Shown here: in pieces, positions 57,363 through 64,000 of the stretch
Numbering within the stretch: the first letter of the stretch is position 1
Layout of the letters: each line of letters opens with the position of its first letter
Assembly: GCF_000423865.1 (NCBI RefSeq)
Contig: NZ_AUIU01000017.1
Span: 23,518 to 87,517 of the forward strand
Length of the DNA: 64,000 nucleotides
Source: Thermodesulfovibrio thiophilus DSM 17215
GTDB lineage: Bacteria > Nitrospirota > Thermodesulfovibrionia > Thermodesulfovibrionales > Thermodesulfovibrionaceae
Reading direction: 5' to 3'
The notes under the pieces: model-generated
Database searches by the model: none
What the model saw: the letters and a program-made list of their open reading frames with translations, nothing else
Told to the model about the DNA's origin: nothing
Translations under genes and position numbers: made by a program

Positions 57363-58454
57363 ATGAAGAAAGCTCTGCTTTCAATGATTTTTACCTTTTT
57401 GCTTCTTTCTTCTGTCTATGCTAAGGAGATAATTACAATTACTGACATGGCTGGAAGGAAAGTTACAATCCCAAAGAAAGTTGAAAAAGTAGTTGCACTC
57501 TCAGCATCTCTTAGATACATAGTCTATCTTCAAGCCTTTGACAGAGTAGCAGGCATTGAAGGAGTAGAAAAGCATAGAATAATGAAAGGCAATATAGCAA
57601 CTGGAAAAGCATACTGGCTTGCTATAAAGGACAGGGTGCATACTATTCCTTCAGTAGGAGAAGGCGGACCGGGAAAGCTTCCTGACTTTGAAAAGCTCAT
57701 TGCAGTAAATCCTGATCTTGTTATTACTTTTGAGGTTGACAATGCTCAACTAATTCAGAGCAGAACAGGAATACCTGTGGTTGTAATTCAGTATGCAAGA
57801 ACAGAAGGATTCAGAATAGAGGATATACAGAACACCTTTAATTTTCTTGGTAAAATTCTTCAGAAAGAAAAAAGAGCAGAGGAGTTAAACAGATATATAA
57901 ATCAATGCATAGCTGAAATTGAAAGGAAAACAAAAAACTCTAACAAGCCTTCAGTCTATATAGGAGCGATAAGCGCAAGAGGTGCACACGGAATTACAAG
58001 CTCTGAAGCAGACTATCCACCTCTTCGATGGCTTAACGTGAAAAATGTGGTTGATGATACAAGAAAAAAGGGCCACATTTTTATTGACAGAGAGAAACTT
58101 CTTGTATGGAATCCTGACTACATCTTCATTGATACTGGTGGATTCTCTTTGGTAAACGATGATTATTTGAAAAACAAAGAGTTTTATAAAAAACTTAAAG
58201 CTCTAAGAGAAGGAAGGGTTTATACTGTTTTTCCTTATAATTTTTATAGGACAAATCTGGAGATTCTAATTGCCAATGCATATTTTATTGGAAAGGTCAT
58301 ATATCCTGAAAGGTTTGGGGATATAAATCCTCAGAAGAAGGCAGAAGAAATCTTCAGAAAATTTCTTGGAATTGATGTCTATGGTGATTTAAAGAGCGTA
58401 TACAGAGGATATGGAAAGGTTGAATTCAAAGAGTCAGAAATTACAGTTCACTGA
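57363..58454 (+). CDS. FecB/BtuF-type periplasmic substrate-binding protein
   Basis: 363 residues with GGAGGA before the ATG and a signal peptide (about 1-20). 'ITDMAGRKVTIPKKVEKVVAL' start, 'LIAVNPDLVITF' and 'LVWNPDYIFIDTGG' are the cluster of the iron-siderophore/B12 binding family. It feeds the permease and ATPase that follow. Substrate (iron chelate, cobalamin, nickel chelate) is undetermined. Confidence 0.9.
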   Translation: MKKALLSMIFTFLLLSSVYAKEIITITDMAGRKVTIPKKVEKVVALSASLRYIVYLQAFDRVAGIEGVEKHRIMKGNIATGKAYWLAIKDRVHTIPSVGEGGPGKLPDFEKLIAVNPDLVITFEVDNAQLIQSRTGIPVVVIQYARTEGFRIEDIQNTFNFLGKILQKEKRAEELNRYINQCIAEIERKTKNSNKPSVYIGAISARGAHGITSSEADYPPLRWLNVKNVVDDTRKKGHIFIDREKLLVWNPDYIFIDTGGFSLVNDDYLKNKEFYKKLKALREGRVYTVFPYNFYRTNLEILIANAYFIGKVIYPERFGDINPQKKAEEIFRKFLGIDVYGDLKSVYRGYGKVEFKESEITVH

Positions 58455-59502
58455 AGTTTCAATAAAAGAAAGGTATCTCAAAGCCTTTCATGCCAAACTT
58501 ATTTTAGCATTTTTCTTGCTGATTTCAGTTGTGGTAGTGGCTCTTATTTCGGTTTCAACTGGTTCAATGAATCTTCCTCTAATCGAAGTTTTTAGGGCTA
58601 TCTTTAACAACACTGAAAACTCCTATATCATCTGGAACATAAGAATTACAAGAACCTTAGGAGCAATTCTTGCAGGTGCTTCATTAGGAGTTGCAGGTGC
58701 TGTGATGCAAAATGTGCTCAAAAACCCACTGGCTTCACCTTTTACTCTGGGAGTATCTCAAGGAGCGGCCTTTGGAGCAGCCTTTGCTATAATTGTTTTT
58801 GGTGCAGGACAATCACACTCCTTTGGAACAGAGGCAGTAATAGTTTTTAAAAGTTATCTAGTTGTGGTTTCAGCTTTTATTGGTGCTATCCTGACTGTTG
58901 TTCTCATACTTTTTCTCTCTTTTCTGAAAAATATAACTCCCGAAACAATAATTCTTGCAGGAGTGGGACTGAGCAGTCTTTTTAGCTCTGCTACTATGTT
59001 TCTACAGTATTTTGCCAATGATTTTCAGGTTGCAGCCACTGTTTTTTGGACATTTGGAGACATGGGAAAGGCTGGATGGATGGAAGTAAGACTGATGTTT
59101 CTTGCCTTTATCCCCTGTTTTATTTATTTTTTCCTTCAAAGATGGAACTTTAATGCACTGCTTTGGGGAGATGAAACTGCAAGAAGTCTTGGAGTGAACA
59201 TTAAATTTTTAAGGGTTTCAGGCATGTTGCTGAGTGCCTTTATCGTCTCCGTATGCACAGCCTTTCTCGGGATAATTGGTTTTGTGGGATTAGTTTCACC
59301 TCATATTGTAAGACTCTTAGCTGGAAATGACCACAGATTTCTCATTCTCTATTCAGCCCTTTTTGGAGCTTTACTGCTTTCCATTTCTGATCTGATCGCA
59401 AGGACAGTTATCTCCCCTACTGTTTTGCCTGTTGGCATAATAACCTCCTTTGCAGGCGCACCCATGTTCTTTTATCTACTGATAAGAAGGAGAAGATTTT
59501 AG
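58411..59502 (+). CDS. FecCD/BtuC-type permease
   Basis: 363 residues with about nine or ten membrane helices. Family blocks 'IRITRTLGAILAGASLGVAGAVMQNVLKNPLASP' (near 70-103) and 'GIIGFVGLVSPHIVRLL' (near 287). The annotated start overlaps the binding-protein gene by 44 nt; an internal start cannot be excluded. Confidence 0.93.
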   Translation: MERLNSKSQKLQFTEVSIKERYLKAFHAKLILAFFLLISVVVVALISVSTGSMNLPLIEVFRAIFNNTENSYIIWNIRITRTLGAILAGASLGVAGAVMQNVLKNPLASPFTLGVSQGAAFGAAFAIIVFGAGQSHSFGTEAVIVFKSYLVVVSAFIGAILTVVLILFLSFLKNITPETIILAGVGLSSLFSSATMFLQYFANDFQVAATVFWTFGDMGKAGWMEVRLMFLAFIPCFIYFFLQRWNFNALLWGDETARSLGVNIKFLRVSGMLLSAFIVSVCTAFLGIIGFVGLVSPHIVRLLAGNDHRFLILYSALFGALLLSISDLIARTVISPTVLPVGIITSFAGAPMFFYLLIRRRRF

Positions 59503-60264
59503 ATGCTTAGGATTAAAGAACTCTTTTCAGGATACGGAGATATAGATGTCCTAAAAGGTTTGAATATTGAGTTCACCAAAGGGATTGTCTATGCTGTTTT
59601 AGGACCCAATGGCTCAGGAAAATCAACGCTTCTAAAAACAATTGACGGAATTATAAAACCAAAAAAAGGAACAATTTGTATAAATGGTGAATATATAAAA
59701 AAACACTCAGCTAAGGAGATTGCAAAAAAAGTTGCCTATCTGCCACAACGTTCCAATTCAGTGCCTTACAGCACAGTCTTTGATACGATCCTTCTTGGAA
59801 GAAAGCCTCACATTTCCTTTGAACCAACTAAGAGAGATTTAGAACTTATTGAAAAAATTATTCATGATTTAGGTCTTTCCAAATTTGCTTTCAGAAAAAT
59901 TAATGAATTAAGCGGAGGAGAGGCTCAGAAAGTTCTTATTGCAAGAGCGCTTGCACAGCAACCAGAGGTGCTTTTGCTTGATGAGCCTGTAAACCATCTT
60001 GACCCCAAAAATCAGATTGAGATACTCAACATTTTACAGAGAGTAACAAAAAGCTTAAATCTTGCAACCATAATTGTTCTTCATGACCTTAACCTTGGCA
60101 TTCAGTTTGCCGATTATTTCGTTTTTATGAAAAATGGTGAGATTTACCGTGCAGGAGATTCGAGTATTATTGAGCCTTCGCTTGTTAAGGATGTTTATGA
60201 GATTGATGTTAAAATTGTTGAAATCAATGGAAGAAAATTTCTGACTTTTCCCTGTCACAAGTGA
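59503..60264 (+). CDS. FecE/BtuD-type ABC ATPase
   Basis: 253 residues starting right after the permease stop. Walker A 'GPNGSGKST' near 35-43, signature 'LSGGEAQKV' near 139, Walker B 'VLLLDEPVNHLD' near 157, switch His 'VLHDLN'. It completes the uptake system. Its last codons form part of a hairpin that matches the TonB-receptor leader in inverted form. Confidence 0.95.
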   Translation: MLRIKELFSGYGDIDVLKGLNIEFTKGIVYAVLGPNGSGKSTLLKTIDGIIKPKKGTICINGEYIKKHSAKEIAKKVAYLPQRSNSVPYSTVFDTILLGRKPHISFEPTKRDLELIEKIIHDLGLSKFAFRKINELSGGEAQKVLIARALAQQPEVLLLDEPVNHLDPKNQIEILNILQRVTKSLNLATIIVLHDLNLGIQFADYFVFMKNGEIYRAGDSSIIEPSLVKDVYEIDVKIVEINGRKFLTFPCHK

Positions 60265-60270
60265 CGAGGG
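60241..60270. repeat. Inverted copy of the receptor-leader hairpin; terminator for the transporter
   Basis: The reverse complement of 60241-60269 matches 53381-53409 at 28 of 29 positions. On the plus strand CCCTGTCAC-AA-GTGACGAGGG followed by TTTCT can act as a terminator. Confidence 0.65.
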
Positions 60271-60640
60271 TTTCTGCTAACCTATCGGTAATTTTAGGAT
60301 AACCTGAAGTTCCTATTTGCATTTTTTCCAGAGATAAAAATTGTCTATCTTTTCAATTCAAAAATGAGGAAAGATTAAGATGCTTTAATCGAATATAATT
60401 TTGTAATAAATAGTTGTAAAATCTTCAATATCAAGCTTGAGCCTCTTGCAGAATTAAGCAAACTTTTATAGGCTGATACCATTGATATTGTGATTTTCAA
60501 TTTTTATACCTCTCATGAAATTAAATATTTGGCTATTAAAGAGAAAATTTAATATATATGAATTTAAACCTTAGCGTGTATAGTTGAAGTTTATTTGACT
60601 AAGAATTTATATATTTTTTAAAATCTATAAACTAATTTAT
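60271..60640. other. Intergenic, no gene seen
   Basis: About 370 bp of AT-rich DNA between the ABC transporter and tonB. On the minus strand, ATCCT..GATAGG next to 60270 extends the likeness to the receptor leader. No reading frame is supported. Confidence 0.4.
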
Positions 60641-60709
60641 AAACTTATCCTGAAGGATAGGTTATAAAGCCATGAAGGTAAAATAATTTGCTTTCATGGC
60701 TTATTTTTT
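60641..60709 (+). terminator. Hairpin and terminator just before tonB (attenuator candidate)
   Basis: ATCCTGAAGGAT is followed by AAGCCATGAA/TTCATGGCTT (60667-60676 with 60693-60702) and a T-run. The word AAGCCATGAAGG also occurs in the receptor leader (53415-53426). The terminator lies 20 nt before the likely tonB start, so it may control tonB. Confidence 0.55.
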
Positions 60710-60728
60710 GAAAATGATCAGGATATAT

Positions 60729-61409
60729 ATGCATAAAATTCAATTCTTTATTTTGTTTTCAATATTTCTACATATTTTATTTTTTATTGCATTGTTAAGT
60801 TTTGCTTATCGTGTCAAGGACAACAGTAAAATTGAAGTTTTTATTGTAACCGAATTTTCTACTCCTGTTAGAGAAAATTTGAATATAACAAAAAGTTTGC
60901 AAAAAAAACAGAAAAATTATTATACACAAATACAACAGAAATCAAACAACACAACAGATGCTAAAGAAATTAATGCAGAACCTTCAGAATCAATAAAATC
61001 TAATACTAAATCCATCAAAGAAACATGCTGCGCTGTTTCGTCCTCTCCTGTAATATCAAGAACATCAGAAAGGTCATTAAGAATCGAAAGTGATAATCAA
61101 AGTCGCAGTGATAACAGGATTATAGATACTACCTTTGGCGCAGTTAACGGACCTCAGTTTATCTACAGAGAAACCCCGGTTTACCCTAAAATTGCAAGAA
61201 GGCTTGGAAAGGAAGGAAGAGTAGTTCTTAGACTTATAATAAATGAACATGGTAAGCTTATAGATATTGAAGTTATTGAAAAGGCTCCATATGGTTTTAC
61301 AGAATCAGCTATAGATGCCGTAAAAAAATCAAAATTTTACCCTGCTATAAAAGATGGTAAAGCAGTAGCCTGCAAAGCCATTCTTCCTGTCAGATTTATT
61401 CTAAAATAA
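60729..61409 (+). CDS. tonB: TonB energy-transducing protein
   Basis: 226 residues from ATG 60729, chosen because AGGA precedes it and earlier in-frame ATGs fall in the terminator. One N-terminal membrane span (about 5-25), a long Ser/Asn/Lys linker without the usual Pro-rich run, and a C-terminal TonB domain ('YPKIARRLGKEGRVVLRLII', 'SAIDAVKKSKFYPA'). No exbBD genes are nearby. It should energise the receptor at 53538. Confidence 0.88.
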   Translation: MHKIQFFILFSIFLHILFFIALLSFAYRVKDNSKIEVFIVTEFSTPVRENLNITKSLQKKQKNYYTQIQQKSNNTTDAKEINAEPSESIKSNTKSIKETCCAVSSSPVISRTSERSLRIESDNQSRSDNRIIDTTFGAVNGPQFIYRETPVYPKIARRLGKEGRVVLRLIINEHGKLIDIEVIEKAPYGFTESAIDAVKKSKFYPAIKDGKAVACKAILPVRFILK

Positions 61410-61513
61410 CGTTATTATATAAGATCCTGTTTAAAAAAATATTATTTTGATAAAAAACTTTTTGAATAAAACTATATTTTTTAAAACAAGTGACGTCCTC
61501 TCTATATCATAGA

Positions 61514-61585
61514 CACCGAGCATCCTGATAGTTCAGGATGACAGACTTTAATAAGGGCTTCCGGTTTTTGCCAGAAACAGAATTT
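61514..61585 (-). repeat. Dispersed repeat, copy B (inverted match of 22357-22428)
   Basis: Shared blocks with copy A, read on the minus strand: GTTTCTGGCAAAAACCG, CTGTCATCCTGAACTA, ATGCTCGGTG. It contains a hairpin CATCCTGA-TAG-TTCAGGATG. One copy lies on the element and one in host-like DNA, so it is probably mobile. Confidence 0.6.
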
Positions 61586-61665
61586 AGCTTAAAATATTGA
61601 TATGCTTAAAAAAGACAGCAGTCTGTATGGTAATCATTAAGAAATTAAGAAAATTAAAAATTCTT

Positions 61666-62013
61666 CTACAAAGTTATTACTTTATAGTCCTTTTCTATGA
61701 ATTGAGACATTCCTGCATGTCCAGATATATCTTCAAGAATATTGAAGCCATAACTTAAAGCAGAATCTAGAGTGCCCATTTTTTGCGCACAGGCTTTACA
61801 GATACCAGCAATCAAATTATTGTTCCATGCTTTTTTAAAAAAATTATTGAGAAAGCTTTGTTCAGAAATTAATTCTGGCACAAGTTTTGTAGCTTCTCCC
61901 TCTAAAACAATTTTAACTTCCATTCCTTTTTCATTCATCTGAATCGCATTTAAAAGTACGTGAATAAAACACATAGATTCACCACGAAATGCAAATAAAG
62001 CAATTTTATTCAT
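61666..62013 (-). CDS. DsrE/F-like sulfur-relay family protein
   Basis: 115 residues. 'IALFAFRGESMCFIHVLLNAIQM' start and 'GICKACAQKMG' with two Cys near 70-73 fit the DsrE/YchN fold. Such proteins carry or sense sulfur, or are small cytoplasmic proteins of unknown role. It is divergent from the DUF5320 operon, with which it shares a 150-bp control region. Confidence 0.7.
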   Translation of the reverse strand: MNKIALFAFRGESMCFIHVLLNAIQMNEKGMEVKIVLEGEATKLVPELISEQSFLNNFFKKAWNNNLIAGICKACAQKMGTLDSALSYGFNILEDISGHAGMSQFIEKDYKVITL

Positions 62014-62112
62014 AATAATCCTCCTTTGTTCAAGATCATGTACTATAGTTTTTTATTATTATCTGAGTCAATTATTTAAAAATCTCATTAGCAAAATTAG
62101 TTCTTTACAAAT

Positions 62113-62131
62113 GAGAATGATTTTCATTATT
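62113..62131. promoter_or_regulatory. Fur-box-like site in the divergent region
   Basis: GAGAATGATTTTCATTATT agrees with the 19-bp Fur consensus at 15 positions by hand count. It lies 35 nt before the DUF5320 start. It suggests iron control by the nearby Fur protein. Confidence 0.6.
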
Positions 62132-62165
62132 ATAAAATTAGAATAACCAGCAGGAGGTGATAAAT

Positions 62166-62492
62166 ATGCCAGGAGGAGACAAGACAGGTCCGTTAGGACA
62201 AGGTCCAATGAGTGGTAGAGGTTTAGGTAGATGTGCGGGATTTGAAGTCTCAGGATATATGAATCCCTCAGGTGGCAGAGGAGTTAGAAGAATGAGAGGA
62301 TGGAGATGCTTTGGTGGGTTTGGAGGATGGGGAGGAAGGTTTAGATCGAGATGGTTCTCAAGGATGCGCTTTTTCAGAGGAGGTTCTACTGAAGAAACGG
62401 AAGCTCTGCAACAGGAAGCAGAAATTCTTAGAAGAGAACTTGACGCTGTTGAAACTCAATTAAAAGAATTGGAAAAGAAAAAAGCAGAGTAA
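62166..62492 (+). CDS. DUF5320-type Gly/Arg-rich protein
   Basis: 108 residues from ATG 62166 (AGGAGGTG upstream). 'MPGGDKTGPLGQGPMSGRGLGRC' is the DUF5320 signature at residues 1-23, followed by a Gly/Arg/Phe-rich part and a C-terminal coiled coil (about 75-108). The family travels with NifX/NifB-like and Mrp proteins in anaerobes. Function unknown. Confidence 0.85.
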   Translation: MPGGDKTGPLGQGPMSGRGLGRCAGFEVSGYMNPSGGRGVRRMRGWRCFGGFGGWGGRFRSRWFSRMRFFRGGSTEETEALQQEAEILRRELDAVETQLKELEKKKAE

Positions 62493-62539
62493 GAACCGGA
62501 GGCTTTGCCTTTGGTTGAAAATTATTGAGGGAGGTAAAA

Positions 62540-62908
62540 ATGAAAGTTGCCATAGCAACAGAAAATGGATTTATTGCTCAACATTTTGGAAGATGTCCGG
62601 GTTTTACAATTGCGGATATCGAAGACGGAAAAGTTATAAGCAAAAGTTTTGTTGAAAATCCAGGGTTTAAAGCACATCAGCCAGGACAGGTTCCCATGTT
62701 TTTAAGAAAACAAAACGTGACTCATGTTATTGCAGGTGGAGCGGGACCAAATGCTATAGCAAATCTTCAAAGTTCAGGAATAATGGTAATAGTTGGAGTT
62801 ACAGGAAAAGTGGATGAAATTCTTGATAAATTTATAAAGGGCGGTTTAAAGGGTGGTGAAAGCCTTTGTGATCATGGTGAACATACGCACGAAGGTTGTA
62901 ATCATTAA
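62540..62908 (+). CDS. NifX/NafY-like iron-molybdenum-cofactor-binding domain protein
   Basis: 122 residues from ATG 62540 (GGGAGG upstream). 'KVAIATENGFIAQHFGRCPGFTIADI' and 'VTHVIAGGAGPNAIANLQSSGI' mark the dinitrogenase iron-molybdenum cofactor family. The C-terminus is Gly/His-rich ('DHGEHTHEGCNH'), likely metal binding. Confidence 0.92.
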   Translation: MKVAIATENGFIAQHFGRCPGFTIADIEDGKVISKSFVENPGFKAHQPGQVPMFLRKQNVTHVIAGGAGPNAIANLQSSGIMVIVGVTGKVDEILDKFIKGGLKGGESLCDHGEHTHEGCNH

Positions 62909-62925
62909 TTTTTAAAGGAGAAGAA

Positions 62926-63120
62926 ATGCCACAAGGATATGGAAGAGCAGGAGGAAGAAAAGGATCTACTTCTGGTCCTGGAAGAAAAAGTGGGCAAGGA
63001 GCAGGACAAGAGGGTGAATGTATTTGCCCAAAATGTGGCACAAAAATATCTCATAAAAGAGGAATTCCATGTCTTAAAGAACGTTGCCCAAAATGTGGAA
63101 CTCCCATGGTAAGAGCATGA
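62926..63120 (+). CDS. Small zinc-ribbon protein with Gly/Arg-rich start
   Basis: 64 residues with AAAGGAGAAG upstream. 'CICPKCGTKISHK' and 'CLKERCPKCG' provide several Cys for a ribbon. It belongs to the NifX/Mrp operon. The family is seen with DUF5320, but I cannot name it. Confidence 0.75.
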   Translation: MPQGYGRAGGRKGSTSGPGRKSGQGAGQEGECICPKCGTKISHKRGIPCLKERCPKCGTPMVRA

Positions 63121-63133
63121 GGGAAGGATTTTT

Positions 63134-63379
63134 ATGCCAATTTATGAATATAAATGTCTTAGTTGTGGAAAAATAAGTGAGTATCTTGTTGGCCTAATGC
63201 AAAAAAATTACGAAATTGTCTGCAAATATTGCGGAAGCAAGAATATTCAAAAAATCTTTTCTTCGGTCAATATATCGACTGAAAGCCTATCTAAAGGAGG
63301 AAAAACTTGCTGTGGAAGGACTGAAAGATGTGACAGTCCTCCATGTTCAGCTGGAGAAAGTTGCAGAAGAAATAAATAG
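63134..63379 (+). CDS. FmdB-type zinc-ribbon protein
   Basis: 81 residues. 'MPIYEYKCLSCGK' and 'CKYCGSKNIQKIFS' are the FmdB/CxxC regulatory-protein pattern. The Cys-rich tail ('CCGRTERCDSPPCSAGESC') adds metal-binding capacity. Same operon. Confidence 0.9.
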   Translation: MPIYEYKCLSCGKISEYLVGLMQKNYEIVCKYCGSKNIQKIFSSVNISTESLSKGGKTCCGRTERCDSPPCSAGESCRRNK

Positions 63380-63391
63380 GAGAAGAACAAA

Positions 63392-63712
63392 ATGAAAATA
63401 TGTATTACTTCAGAAGGAAAAGATTTAAACTCTCAGATTGACTCAAGATTTGGTAGATGTAAATATTTTATAATTTACGACACTGAGACAATGCAGTATG
63501 AAGCTTTGGAAAATTCATGGAAAGAGGCAATAGGTGGAGCAGGAATCCAGGCTGCCCAATTTGTTGTTCAAAAGGGAGCGAAAAAAGTTATAACAGGAAG
63601 AGTTGGATCAAATGCCGAGATGGTATTAAAAAAAGCAGGAGTATCAATATTTGATTTTGAGGGCAAAGTAACTGAAGCAATAAAAAAACTTATGGAGGAA
63701 GGTAATGACTGA
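63392..63712 (+). CDS. Second NifX-like cofactor-binding domain protein
   Basis: 106 residues. 'ICITSEGKDLNSQIDSRFGRCKYFIIYD' and 'GAKKVITGRVGSNAEMVLKKAGVSIF' (spread over 3-94) match the iron-molybdenum-cofactor family. It overlaps the mrp start by 8 nt. Unlike the first copy it has no His-rich tail. Confidence 0.92.
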   Translation: MKICITSEGKDLNSQIDSRFGRCKYFIIYDTETMQYEALENSWKEAIGGAGIQAAQFVVQKGAKKVITGRVGSNAEMVLKKAGVSIFDFEGKVTEAIKKLMEEGND

Positions 63713-64000
63713 GGATAAGAACAGCTGTGAGTGCAATGAAAGGCAGGAAATTAAAAAGGATATTTCATTGAAAGCAACTGTTTCAGGCATTAAGAAAAAA
63801 ATTCTTATTCTTTCAGGCAAAGGTGGGGTAGGAAAGAGCACAGTATCAACAAACATTGCAGTTGGTCTTTCACAAAAAGGTTATCAGGTTGGACTTCTTG
63901 ATATTGATATTCATGGACCGAATATACCCAATATGCTTGGATTGCAGGGACATTGTCCTTTAATGACTGATATGGGATTGTTTCCGTTAAAAATTTATGA
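63705..64000 (+). CDS. mrp: Mrp/NBP35-type Fe-S carrier ATPase, N-terminal part (runs off window)
   Basis: ATG 63705 overlaps the NifX-like gene. A Cys-containing start ('NSCECNERQ') precedes 'KILILSGKGGVGKSTVSTNIA' and 'LLDIDIHGPNIPNMLG', the deviant Walker A and switch blocks of Mrp/ApbC/NBP35. It carries or inserts Fe-S clusters. About 98 codons are present and the rest lies beyond the window. Confidence 0.93.
   Translation, partial: MTEDKNSCECNERQEIKKDISLKATVSGIKKKILILSGKGGVGKSTVSTNIAVGLSQKGYQVGLLDIDIHGPNIPNMLGLQGHCPLMTDMGLFPLKIY

Noticed and set aside
1..64000. tRNA or rRNA genes as integration target
   Set aside because: I found no cloverleaf or rRNA sequence by eye. This was not computed and a covariance-model scan would be decisive.

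Overview
The window looks like a bacterial chromosome carrying a large integrated conjugative element. The DNA is AT-rich. The right-hand 12.5 kb is host-like: a Fur-family regulator, a TonB/FecBCD-type uptake cluster, a DUF5320/NifX/Mrp cluster and a DsrE-like protein. This combination fits an anaerobic, sulfur-metabolising, Thermodesulfovibrio-like member of the Nitrospirota. The organism call is an inference from gene content, not from a marker gene.

From the left edge to about 51.3 kb the DNA reads as one element. It has a full F-type (MPF-F) type IV secretion system on two facing arms. On the minus strand, in transcription order, are dsbC, trbI, an S26 peptidase, traF, traC, a Cys-rich exported protein, traN, traW, traU, trbC, traH and traG. 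On the plus strand are traT, a coupling protein (traD), a MOBH-like HD relaxase candidate, an OmpA-like protein, a pilin candidate, traL, traE, an SH3-traK fusion, traB and traV. Between the arms lies a plasmid- or phage-like maintenance core: an actin-like ParM, HU, topoisomerase III, a lambda-O-like replication organiser with 12-bp tandem repeats inside its gene, a second copy of those repeats beside an AT-only stretch (candidate origin), SSB, and a phiC31-Gp3-like recombination directionality factor. An ImmR/ImmA-type repressor/protease pair faces a short early operon that encodes a small HTH protein and a sigma-70-family factor.

The most striking signal is a short oriented motif, GGTTACC(AG). 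It sits upstream of almost every transcription unit of the element, about 10 nt before an AT-rich -10-like stretch. In several cases it lies only 17-22 nt from a start codon that has no Shine-Dalgarno sequence. The same core is arrayed at about 18-bp steps upstream of parM. One copy precedes a terminator-ended structured RNA with no reading frame. I found no intergenic copy to the right of 51.3 kb. I infer an element-specific regulon that may be read by the element's own sigma factor or by another element DNA-binding protein.

The element also carries unusual cargo. There is a CheW-like protein and a complete membrane chemoreceptor with a zinc-binding CZB domain, an HD-GYP protein, and a PP-loop PAPS-reductase-like enzyme. 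An operon at 46.3-51.2 kb joins a RecB/Cas4-like nuclease, an amidoligase flanked by SWIM-type zinc fingers, a class II glutamine amidotransferase, a GNAT acetyltransferase and three very small proteins, one of them a 39-residue Cys-containing peptide. This operon has a sigma-70-like promoter and is the best candidate for an undescribed biochemical system. Decayed IS200/IS605 (TnpB/omegaRNA-like) and IS110 fragments are scattered through the window.

To the right of 51.3 kb are a frameshifted secreted rhodanese, fur, a structured and terminator-ended leader before a TonB-dependent receptor, a CooC-like ATPase, TrmO, a substrate-binding protein/permease/ATPase transporter, tonB, and a divergent dsrE/DUF5320-NifX-Mrp region with a Fur-box-like site.
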